Assembly: GCF_000145215.1 (NCBI RefSeq)
Contig: NC_014392.1
Coordinates: 361,001-425,000, forward strand
DNA: 64,000 bases
Direction: 5' to 3'
Origin: Caldicellulosiruptor obsidiansis OB47
GTDB lineage: Bacteria > Bacillota > Thermoanaerobacteria > Caldicellulosiruptorales > Caldicellulosiruptoraceae
Made by a program: the position numbers and the translations under genes. Positions 1-9,318 of the stretch are shown here, piece after piece; the stretch's first letter is position 1; every line of letters begins with the position of its first letter. The notes beneath the pieces are model-generated. The model had not been told where the DNA came from, searched no databases, and saw only the letters and a list, made by a program, of their open reading frames with translations.

Positions 1-3000
1 GTACTTCATATGGTGGTGACAGTGCTGTTGCAATATATTGGGAAAATGAAATTCTTCTTCCTAATGAAGAAAAAGAGTTTGTAACATATTATGGTATAGG
101 CGAATTTACACAGGAACTGAGACCACCTTTAGCGGTAAGTCTAACATCTGTAAGTGAAATTCAAGCAAATGAAAATGATTATTATCCAAATCCTTTTACT
201 GTAACAGCTTATATAATGAACAATTCAAATGTCCAGGTAAACAATGTAAAAGCAAAGATTGTATTACCTGACGGACTTGATATTGAAGAAGAAGCTGAAA
301 AAACTATTGACAGTTTAAAACCAGGAGAAGAACGTTTAGTTTCGTGGAAGGTATTCGTTGAACCGTTTACGGATGAAACCACGTTGACTTATTCTGTTGC
401 AGTTGTGGCAGATAATGTTGAGGGTAAAGTTTTATCAAGAACAATAAAAATACCTCCCCATCCAGCTGGCGACCAGTTTTTATATCAAACTGGAATTGAG
501 ACCATTGAGAATGGCACAAGCTGTTTAGTAGGTGAGCCTGTAAATCCAGCGGTGGGTAATTTTGTAACAAGTTCTGATGATATTTCTATTGAGGGTAGTA
601 ACAAGATAGTATTTAGCAGATTTTATAATTCTATTGATTCATACAAGGGCATATTTGGCAATAATTGGAGATACTCATTTGATTTTAAACTTAAAAAAGT
701 GGGCGAAAAACTAAGAGTATTTTTTAATGATGGGCATGCAGAAGATTTTGTTTTTAATCAAGATATTGGCAAATATATATCAATTTTTGATAACAAAAAA
801 TTTATCACTAAAAACCAGAACGATTATATACTTGAACTCAATGGAGAGGTCAAATTCTATTTTAATTTGGACGGGCAATTAATAGCAATAGAAGATGAAA
901 ATAGCAATAAAACAACTCTGGTTTATGAGGATGGTAGACTTGTAAAAATTGAATCTTTGATTGGATATTTAACCTTCCATTACAATACAGATGGATATGT
1001 GACAAAAGTTACTGATAACAATGGGCGTTTTGTTGAATATGGCTATGATGGGGACAGGTTAATTTGGTTTGCAGATGTTGAGGGGAACAGATACAGATAT
1101 GAATATGACGAAAAAGGAAGACTTACAAAAATAATAAATCCGCTTGGAGTTTCAGAAGTAGTAAACGTATATGATGAAAAAGGCAGAGTAATAAGTCAGC
1201 AAACAGCAGACGGTAGCTTGCACACATTTGTGTATGATGATGTTGCTCACACTACCACATATATTCAGCCAAATGGAGCTAAAATTGTTTATAAAAAAGA
1301 TGGTAAATACAGAATATTCGAACATGAATTTGAAGATGGAAAGGTTCAGTATGTCTTTGACGACAACAATCAGATAATTGGTTATATTGACAAGAATAAC
1401 AACAGTTACAGGTACGAATATGATGAAAAAGGCAACCTAATAAAAGAAATTAATCCTCTTGGCTTTGTTACACAATTTGAATATGACAGTAGAGACAATT
1501 TAATAAAAATTAGAAATCCCGATGGAACTGCTATTACTTTTGAGTATGATGATAAAGGCAATGTGATATTAACAAGAGATGAAGTTGGAAGAGAAACCAA
1601 GGTAGAATATAACGAAAAGGGTCTTCCTAAAAGAATTATCTATCCAAATGGAGCAGTTCAGGAGTTAGAATATGATGAGAAAGGAAACGTAACAAAAGTA
1701 AAAGATCCATTGGGAAGTATAACCACTTATGAGTATGACACTTTCAACAGATTAATTGGGATGATTAAGCCCGAGGGTAATAAAACAGTATTTTCGTGGA
1801 CAAAAGCAGGTTATATATCCTCAATAAAGTATCCTGACAATACGTCTCAAGAATTTGAATATGATGCTAAAGGCAATGTGACAAAAATAATTGACCAGCT
1901 TGGAAGACAAACAATTTACAAATACAATGAAATTGGCAAGCTAAGTGAGATAACAGATGCGGTTGGTAGGGTGACAAAATTTGAATACGATAATATGTGG
2001 AATTTGAAGAAAATAATAAAACCGGATGGCACTTTTATAGAATATTCATATGATAACTTGAACAGGCTTGTTGCAGTGAAAGATGAAGAAGGATTTATTG
2101 TGAAGTACGAATACGACCCTAACGGTAATGTGACCAGAGTAGTAAGTGGTAGAGGGAAAGAGACCAAGTATGTTTATGATGCTCTTAACAGAGTTATAGA
2201 AGAAATTGACGCAAAAGGCAGAAGTACAAAATTTGAGTATACCTACGATGGCAAGATAAAGAGAATTATTGATGCGCAGGGAAATGTAACCGAATATGAG
2301 TACAATCCAGCAGGTGAACTTGTTGCTAAAAAAGATGCACAAGGGAACATTGTAAAATACAGCTATAATGCGCTTGGGCTCATTAGCACTGAAACTGACG
2401 AGGTTGGAGCAACAACACGCTATGAATACGATTTAAAAGGGAATTTAGTCAAGATAACCTTTGCAGATGGTTCAACAAACAGATTTGAATATGATAGAAA
2501 CGGTAATTTGAAGAAATATATTGATGCCAATGGTCAGGTTACAGAGTATTACTATGATAACTGTGACAGATTAGTCATGACAAAAGATGCTCTTGGCAGC
2601 ACTAAAAGATATGAGTATACGCCAACAGGAAAGCTGAGCGCAATTATTGATGCAAAGGGTAACAAGACCACATTTATATATGATGCTGTTGATAGACTTG
2701 TAGAGGTAATTTCGCCTGATGGTGCGCGGGAAATATTTGTTTATGATTCAAATGATAACGTAATAGAAATTCACAAATTTATGGGAGTAACAAAAGAGAC
2801 AATAGAAAGAATGAACAAAACAAAGGGTGAAAAGTATTCGGAGCAGTTGAAGGAAATAGTAATAAAGTACAAATACAATAAAAGAGGGCAGTTAGTATCA
2901 GAGCAAGATGCGTTAGGCAATGTAAAAGTTTATACCTATGATGCAGATGGAAATTTAATTGAAAGTGTTGATAAGAACGGCAACACTACAAAGTATGAAT

Positions 3001-3939
3001 ATGATGCAGTGAACAATCTTTCAAAGATAACCTATGCAGATGGGAAAACTGTGGAGTTCAAGTATGATAATTTAGACAGGCTTGTTGAAGTAAATGATTG
3101 GTTAGGAAGCAAAAAATATGAATATGATGTTTTGAGTAGGGTAACAAAAGTAGTTGATTACAAAGGCAGAGCATTTGAATACAGTTACACCAAAAGAGGA
3201 GAAAAGGCTGCAATAAAATATCCTAACGGGCGATTGGTGCAGTACGAATATGACGTTGTTGGCAGGTTAATAAAAGTTACAACTGATGGTAAAGAGACAA
3301 AGTACAAGTATGATGCTAAAGGTAATCTAATAGAAAAGATATTGCCAAATGGAGTAAGAAGTGTTTATGAATATGATGCGGTTTCACAGCTGACAAGACT
3401 TGCAAATTACGGTTCAAAATCTAAGATACTAAGTGAAATACTGTACAAGTATGATCCAAACGGGAACAAAATTTATGCAGAAAAGAGGATAAACGAAAGA
3501 GAGATAGGTAAATTAGCAGGAATAACTGAAGGAAAAGTATATTATGAGTATGATACACGCAATCAACTTATAAAAGTAAAAAGAGAAAATGGGTTTGAAG
3601 AGAGATATTTTTACGATACACTTGGCAACAGGGTAAGAAAAGAAGAGTATGCGGGAAGGATACTTGCAAATGTAATTGACTATAAATACGACGATGAACA
3701 GAGGTTATACGAAATAAAGGCCACAGGACTTATTGACTGCATAAAACTGCCAGAGATCAAAATGGAATATGACAGCGAAGGAAACTTAATAAGTATAAAA
3801 TCTGGCAGGACAGAGATTATAAGAAATACATTTGATGTTCGGGGAAGGCTTACAAAGGTAAATACAATATGGGGAATAGAAAGTATATACACATATGATT
3901 CATCAGACAAAAGAGTAAATAAAATAGTAGAGCTATCGA
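1..3939 (+). pseudogene. RHS/YD-repeat protein, N-terminal and core part, open at the left edge and cut by an IS256 element
   Basis: The frame with codons starting at base 3 is open from the window edge, so the ATG at 216 is internal and the true start lies outside. The first ~110 visible residues look like a beta-rich extracellular domain. Then come dozens of YD repeats (motifs such as EYDEKGNL and YEYDALNRV, about 20 residues each), which in known RHS proteins form a shell around a C-terminal toxin. At 3932-3939 the 8-bp target duplication of an IS256 element is reached. The apparent ORF end at 3980 is read-through into the element. Joining 3939 to 5256 keeps the frame exactly, giving 1,759 visible residues to the stop at 6598. 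Expected role: a cell-surface or secreted polymorphic toxin. It is probably inactive while the insertion is present. Confidence 0.9.
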
Positions 3940-5247
3940 GAGACTTGTCAAGAATTTTGTGTTTCCAATTTATAACGTAAATTGTAAAGTTGGGTTATGT
4001 TGTTAATGCATTTTCTAATGCTGGGAACTCCATTTTTCCATTTTGTACGGCGTAAGTTCTCTCGCTGTAAGTAAATATTAATTTCTAAGACTTCAACAGA
4101 CTGAAAGTATCCACCTGAATTTACTCTAATCTTCTCAATCATGCTATTTACACTTTCAACGGCGTTTGTGGTATAGATATGCTTTCTTAATTCCTCAGGG
4201 TATTTCATATGTGCAAGATAAAACTCTGCTTTTTCTGATATTGCTTTAATAAATCGAGGATATTTTGAAAGGTATCCATTGCAAAGTTCTTTAAATTTCA
4301 GTACAGCTTCGTCAAAATCGGAGGAAGAAATTCTAAGTCTGTCTAAACTCTTGTTAAAAGCTGAAGCATCTTCTTTTGTCATATGTTTTCTGACATTACG
4401 TTGGAGATGGACAAAACACAGTTGATGGTCAGCAAGAGGATAAGCAAGTTTGACAGCATCTATAATACCAGGAAAGTCATCACTTATGACAATTAAAACT
4501 TCTTTAAGACCTCTTGTAATTAAATCGTCAAAAACTTTCATCCAATCAGCCTTATTTTCTTTGCCAAAGAAAGTGTAGATACCAAAAATATCTTTTTTAC
4601 CTTCTAAGTCGATGCCGAGGACAACATAACAAGTAGCTTGTTTAACCTTAGAATTATCCTTAACTTCACAATGATAACCATCGATGATAAGAGCAAAAGT
4701 ACTTGTTGGTAGTTCTCTTTGTTTGAATAACTGAAGTTCATTTTTAAGGTCTTCTTTGATTTTTAGTATTTCATTTTCGGAATATGGAAGATTCAAAGCT
4801 TTCAAAGTTTGAACAAGGGAACTTTCGGAATAACCATTGACAACTAAAGACATAAGAAGGTCGGTGTACGAACTATCAACTCTTTTGTAGCGGTCAGGGA
4901 GGATAGAAGGTCGGAAATTACCAGTACGCGTGCGAGGGACAGAGATTTCAAGACTGCCAACAGGTGTTGCAAGTTTTCTATCGTAAAAACCATTACCTTT
5001 GTCATTGTCGTTTTTAGCAAGGTATACTGCTCTTTCCGATAACATAAAGCAATCGAGCAAGTTTTCTAAGAGTTGCTTTAGAGCTGGGCGATTAGGATCA
5101 TCTTTGGAGCAATACATATTTAATACTTGCTCTACAGCCATGTTTTTAGCAGTTTCGTAAATTTCGTTTTTATTCATTCTCAGTGACCCCCTTTGATGAT
5201 TATTTCAATACTAATTATACAGTGGACACAATTTTATTTTAACTCCC
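3940..5247 (-). mobile_element. IS256-family insertion sequence, copy A (intact)
   Basis: The element is 1,308 bp and flanked by a perfect 8-bp direct repeat GCTATCGA at 3932-3939 and 5248-5255, the duplication size known for IS256-type transposition. The ends form an imperfect inverted repeat: GAGACTTGTCAAGAATTTTG at the left, and the reverse complement of the right end reads GGGAGTTAAAATAAAATTGT. It carries one intact transposase on the minus strand. Three coding-dead relatives (copies B, C, D) lie further right in the same orientation. Precise loss would restore the RHS reading frame. Confidence 0.95.
3948..5177 (-). CDS. IS256 (Mutator-type) transposase
   Basis: This 409-aa protein has the usual IS256 length and the expected DDE landmarks: first Asp in ALIIDGYH (about residue 165), second Asp in VISDDFPG (about 232), the downstream CFVHLQRN motif typical of the family, and the catalytic Glu in TTNAVESVN (about 340). 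The start has AGGGGGTCACTGAGA upstream as a plausible ribosome-binding site. The gene fills almost the whole element, ending 8 bp from its left end. It is the only intact transposase of this family in the window, so it is the candidate helper for the dead copies B, C and D. Confidence 0.95.
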   Translation of the reverse strand: MNKNEIYETAKNMAVEQVLNMYCSKDDPNRPALKQLLENLLDCFMLSERAVYLAKNDNDKGNGFYDRKLATPVGSLEISVPRTRTGNFRPSILPDRYKRVDSSYTDLLMSLVVNGYSESSLVQTLKALNLPYSENEILKIKEDLKNELQLFKQRELPTSTFALIIDGYHCEVKDNSKVKQATCYVVLGIDLEGKKDIFGIYTFFGKENKADWMKVFDDLITRGLKEVLIVISDDFPGIIDAVKLAYPLADHQLCFVHLQRNVRKHMTKEDASAFNKSLDRLRISSSDFDEAVLKFKELCNGYLSKYPRFIKAISEKAEFYLAHMKYPEELRKHIYTTNAVESVNSMIEKIRVNSGGYFQSVEVLEINIYLQRENLRRTKWKNGVPSIRKCINNITQLYNLRYKLETQNS

Positions 5248-5255
5248 GCTATCGA

Positions 5256-6598
5256 AATTTAGCAAAGATATACTTAGGAAATATCTAAACGACGGAAGAG
5301 TTAGCAGAATTCAGGAAAGATGTGAAGAGTTAATAAATAACAAAAGATACAGGGCAGAATATGAGTATGTATATGACGAGACAAGTGAAAGTGACGATTT
5401 AGTAGCAATTAATACAAATTATGGAGTAGATGAAGAGTATATATATGGAAATGGTATAATAGGAGCACAAGTAAAAGAGAGAGGAAAACTATATAGCTAC
5501 TATTATCTAACAGATGACTTATTCAGCCCTCAGATAATCGTTGATGCGACAGGCAAAGTAGAAGGATATAGAGCATATAGCGAATTTGGCGAAAAAGTAG
5601 TAGAGATAGGGAAAATAAGAGGGTTAGATGTAGTAGGATTTACAGGTTACAAAGAGGATAAAGAGAGTGGATATTTATATGCAGCAGCGAGGTATTATTT
5701 ACCGCAGGTAGGAAGATATATAAGTAAGGACAGGATATTTGGAGAGATAGCCGAGCTTACAAGTCAGAATCCATATGTATATTGTTTGAACAATCCGCTG
5801 ATATATGTAGATCCGAGCGGAGAGCTAAGTGTAAAACAGAGCATATTGTTAATCCAAGGATTGGGATTGGGTTTATGGGAAGTTGCAAGGGAACAATTAA
5901 AAGCATTAGGAGATATTATCAGTTTTAGGTTTATAGGAGCATTTATTGATATAGCAAAAGCTTTACCGAAATTATTAAACAGTGATGTTATAAAGGAATT
6001 ATTGAAGAGTTTATATGATAGGTATGTAGAACCTGTTGAATATGTTATAAAGCATACAAGAGAAGTGTTTAGTGGCAGAACATGTAATGAAGAAGTTAAG
6101 GAATATGGAAAGAAGTTAGGAATAGTAGTTGGGACAATAGTAGCCACAGTAGCAGATATTATATTGGGCAAAAAAGCGATAGAATTAGGCGCAAAGTTAA
6201 TACAGAAGTTAGGTAATATAAGTAAGAGAGTAAAAGGTTTAATTTGGAAGGTAGCAGAAGCAGCACCTAAGAAGAGGATTACGCTTGAGTATTTGATTGA
6301 GACCGCTAAATTTGTTGAGAAAAAGAAATCTACCGGATTATATATTTATGAAAAAAGTGGTGGTTTTGAGAATGCTTTAAGAGATTTCTATAATTTAGAG
6401 CCAAAGAATGTAAAAATAATTGAAGGAACATATAAGGGAGATATTCAAATAACATATGTAGGAGATTTAAAAGATGGGGAGAAAGTAATTGTAAGACTGA
6501 AAAGTGATGAGGGAAGACCAACGTTGGAGATACAAAAGTTTAGTGAAATATCAAATAGATGTAAACCAAAGATAAAAATCAGGTATAATGATAATTAG
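5256..6598 (+). pseudogene. RHS protein, C-terminal part: RHS core end plus variable toxin tip
   Basis: This is the continuation of the RHS gene beyond the IS256 element, in frame with the upstream part. It contains the classic RHS-associated core (GYLYAAARYYLPQVGRY, then NPYVYCLNNPLIYVDPSGE at about 5771-5823), after which polymorphic toxins switch to a variable C-terminus. An alpha-helical linker of about 150 residues follows (YVEPVEYVIKH, EYGKKLGI), then a tip from about 6340. Its end (GRPTLEIQ and the near-terminal KIKIRYND) resembles short nuclease-type tips I recall from LXG and RHS toxins. That resemblance is from memory. An ORF with a start codon begins only at 5786, but it is a tail, not a separate gene. 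Whether the tail is translated alone is unknown. Confidence 0.85.
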
Positions 6599-6640
6599 TT
6601 TTTTCTTAGTTGTTAAATTAAATGCAACAATGAAAAATTA

Positions 6641-6890
6641 AAGCCATAGCTTCAAACAGTCTATAATTGTAGTATGGAATGGCAAAACCATACGCAAGGA
6701 GGTTTGAAGCTATGGCTTACAATAAACATACTACAAAAAGAATTAAGATTTGAACACTCAAGCAGAGTATATAACAATAGCAATGACAAATTGGAGTTAT
6801 AATAATTAGAAAAATGGCGAAAAAATTAGCTACAAGAGTAAGTGCAATTTTCCTTTGAAGCAAAAATAAGTACAACACCTTGCGAAAAAA
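6641..6890 (+). mobile_element. Transposase-gene remnant with a 17-bp inverted-repeat leader
   Basis: A perfect 17-bp inverted repeat (6641-6657 and 6702-6718) encloses a TATAAT box (6662-6667) and a second small hairpin (GTATGG 6672-6677 with CCATAC 6688-6693). The right arm covers an ATG (6712) preceded by AAGGAGG (6696-6702). The ORF starts MAYNKHTTKRIKI and stops after 13 codons; what follows is low-complexity debris with stops in all frames. Transposon genes often use such a hairpin to block translation of read-through transcripts, so I read this as the 5' end of a dead insertion sequence. The family is not identified and the right boundary is approximate. Confidence 0.5.
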
Positions 6891-7108
6891 TAATACTTAA
6901 AGTTTATTTAAAAAACACTTTAGTGTAACTAGAAAACAATTTGTTAAAAAAAGAAAACAAAGCAAGGAATAGTAGGAAATGTAAACTATCAGACGAGATA
7001 TGTTTATGAAGATTCAGAGATTATTGGGAAATAAGTTCATCAAGTTAAGTATTTAAACGTATGATATATTGAAATTTAAAAAGCAAAAATAAGAGAAGGT
7101 TGATGATA
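6891..7108. other. AT-rich spacer without a recognisable gene
   Basis: Together with the remnant before it, this makes a gap of about 500 bases between the RHS stop and the next gene. I see no ORF worth reporting, no strong promoter, and no terminator. The only useful signal is the GAGAAGG ribosome-binding site at 7093-7099 for the next gene. Confidence 0.6.
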
Positions 7109-8023
7109 ATGAGTTGGATAGATATGGGAGTTAGATGTGAGACAATTAAATTTGAAGGTAGTCAAGGGTTTTTCATAAGGTTGATTAAAGGACAAAAAAA
7201 GTTTGAGATATTAGAATCAGGATATCCATATTCAGTTTTGTTTTGTGCAACTGAAAACAGGAAGAGACTTATGGAGATGTTAGAAACGGAGGATCCGGTT
7301 GTTTTAGAAGAAGAGTTGTATATGTATATTGGGAGGAATACAGGATATGTAAATTGGTTAATTAGAGATAGTTATCCGGACTCAGTTGATAAGATACATT
7401 ATATTATACCTACAAAGAATTATGTTATCGAATTTATAAGTAATTTTGTACCGCCAGAAATTATATATCCTTTTTGCAAGAAAATGACAGAAATTGACGA
7501 AGAAAAATTGATAGAAGGATTAGAACTTACAGATATGTCATGGGAATACGATAAGGAAGAGTATATAGAATTTGTTGACGATAAATTTCTTGAAAAAATG
7601 GATATTAGTAAGGGACTATTTATTGGGGATCTAATATACAAAGAAGGGAAACTTGTAATATTATTAGATCAAGGAATAAGGAAAAATGAGGAAGGTAAAT
7701 ATTATATGGGTGAGCAGTTCGTAGTAAAATTTGAGAGTGGTATAGAGGCAGTAAGATTTGCAGATGAAGGCAGAAGATTGTTATTGTGGCTTATATTTTG
7801 GGATATAAAAAAGTACAAATTTAAAAACGGATATTTTTTAAAAGTAGAAAATTCAGAGTTTATCAGGTGGTTAGAAAAGGAAAGAGGTAAGAAGTTTGAA
7901 GAAGAGGTAAATCATTATTGTTTTCTTTCTGATATGTTGGTGGTAGATGTGGTATCAAAATGTGAACCTACAATAGAAAAACTAAAAAGAAATAACAGTG
8001 AAATTTCAAATAGAGATAATTAG
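7109..8023 (+). CDS. Uncharacterised protein, candidate immunity protein 1 for the RHS toxin
   Basis: About 304 aa, no signal peptide and no membrane segments, so probably cytoplasmic. I do not recognise the family. It is clearly paralogous to the next gene: both contain a GRNTGY-NWLI motif, a GLELTDMSWEY block and an NSEFIRWLEKE block in the same order. I choose ATG 7109 because it lies 9 bases after GAGAAGG and because MSWID aligns with the paralog's MKWLD; the frame opens earlier at TTG 7100. Its place directly after the toxin tip is where RHS loci keep immunity genes, so an immunity role is inferred from position only. Confidence 0.75.
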   Translation: MSWIDMGVRCETIKFEGSQGFFIRLIKGQKKFEILESGYPYSVLFCATENRKRLMEMLETEDPVVLEEELYMYIGRNTGYVNWLIRDSYPDSVDKIHYIIPTKNYVIEFISNFVPPEIIYPFCKKMTEIDEEKLIEGLELTDMSWEYDKEEYIEFVDDKFLEKMDISKGLFIGDLIYKEGKLVILLDQGIRKNEEGKYYMGEQFVVKFESGIEAVRFADEGRRLLLWLIFWDIKKYKFKNGYFLKVENSEFIRWLEKERGKKFEEEVNHYCFLSDMLVVDVVSKCEPTIEKLKRNNSEISNRDN

Positions 8024-8354
8024 AGATAATTTTAAGTAGACTACCTTAACTGATAATATTAAAGCCTCATTGGATTGATTTATCTATCTGCTAATAGGAA
8101 ATAAATATTTTTTTAGGAACTGAAAAATGTTGTTGTTTATTAGATAGAAATTACAAAGTAAGTTAAAAAATCTGAATGAAATAAATGTAATTATTAAAGT
8201 AAAATAACAATACAAAATTAATGTTTGAGATTCGAGTATTTAACTTTTAAAACAAATACAACTAAAACACAAAGAACAAAATGTTAAGTCTATTTACATT
8301 TCTATATATAAATAAGGAAATTGAATTATAAGAATGAGAGAAGGTTATGTAGAA
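8024..8354. other. AT-rich gap between the two paralogs
   Basis: About 330 bases with stops in all frames and no recognisable promoter, terminator or repeat. The last bases carry GAGAAGG (8338-8344), the same ribosome-binding sequence as in front of the first paralog, consistent with the pair having duplicated together with its translation signal. Confidence 0.55.
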
Positions 8355-9215
8355 ATGAAATGGTTGGATAATGAAGTAAGATTTAGTGCATTTAAATTTG
8401 AATATGGTAAAGGAATTTTAATGACATTGATTTATGAGAAAAATAAATTTGAAATATGGGCAAGCTTGCCATATTCAATTCTATATTGTGCAACGCAAAA
8501 TAGGAAGAGATTAATCGAGATATTGGAATCAAAAGCCTCTAATAAATGTAAGAAAGACTTGTCTATGTATGTTGGAAGAAATACAGGATATATAAACTGG
8601 TTAATTCAAGAAAGCTATCCATTTCCTGACGATATAGAGCATTGGATTATACCTACGTCTAATTATGTTTTAGAATATTTGGGATCCTCACTGGATGTGA
8701 TAGATCCATTGAATAAGAGTATAATAGAGGTTGACATAGAAAAAGTGATAGAAGGATTAGAACTTACAGATATGTCGTGGGAGTATGTCAAAGAAGAGTA
8801 TAAAGAGTTTATTGATAGTAAATATCTACAAGAAATAAGTCTTGAAAAAGTAATATACGATGAGGGTGGAGTTAGCATACTATTAAATGGTGAGTTAAGG
8901 AAAAATAAACATGGTAAAAATTATAAAGATAAAATTTTAATAACATTTAATGATAGTATAGAAGCGTTAAGGATTACAGAAACTGGCAGAAGGTTGTTAT
9001 TAGATGTTATGTTTTTGAATACAAAAAAATATGAACCGGAAAGGAAATGTTTTTTTAAAGTAAAGAATTCAGAGTTTATCAGATGGTTAGAAAAGGAAGG
9101 AAGAGGGAAATTTAAGGAGAATATTTTTCATTATTGTTTTATTACTAGTAATATGATAGTAGATGCAATATCAAGACATAGCCCTAAGATAGAGAAATTA
9201 AGAGAGTATAAGTAA
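8355..9215 (+). CDS. Uncharacterised protein, tandem paralog, candidate immunity protein 2
   Basis: About 286 aa and homologous along its length to the gene at 7109. Shared landmarks are YSILYCATQNRKRL, GRNTGYINWLI, GLELTDMSWEY and NSEFIRWLEKE. Start chosen at ATG 8355 by alignment with the paralog and by GAGAAGG at 8338-8344; the frame itself opens at 8334. Divergence is spread over the whole protein, so this is an old duplication. It sits between the first toxin tip and a displaced second one, where a retained immunity gene from an earlier cassette would be expected. Function is not shown by sequence. Confidence 0.75.
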   Translation: MKWLDNEVRFSAFKFEYGKGILMTLIYEKNKFEIWASLPYSILYCATQNRKRLIEILESKASNKCKKDLSMYVGRNTGYINWLIQESYPFPDDIEHWIIPTSNYVLEYLGSSLDVIDPLNKSIIEVDIEKVIEGLELTDMSWEYVKEEYKEFIDSKYLQEISLEKVIYDEGGVSILLNGELRKNKHGKNYKDKILITFNDSIEALRITETGRRLLLDVMFLNTKKYEPERKCFFKVKNSEFIRWLEKEGRGKFKENIFHYCFITSNMIVDAISRHSPKIEKLREYK

Positions 9216-9318
9216 CAATAAATTAAAAAAGTCCAAATTAAAGAAGAGTTTTAAATTATTATAAGTAGAAGGTTGTAGAGGAATATAATGTATGGTAATA
9301 GTGATATGTTAGAATTGA

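Noticed and set aside
1000..3900. Regular ~60-base periodicity resembling a repeat array
   Set aside because: It is the coding period of YD repeats, with diverged units; there are no identical repeats and spacers as in a CRISPR.
367..3910. Several antisense ORFs across the RHS gene
   Set aside because: They mirror the codon pattern of the YD repeats and have no ribosome-binding sites or domains.
5786..6598. Separate gene starting at 5786
   Set aside because: The frame continues upstream through the RHS core; the start codon is internal.
7985..8030. Shared SEISNR peptide at the ends of the RHS tip and the first paralog
   Set aside because: Only about 18 bases match, with no flanking similarity; probably chance or a tiny conversion.
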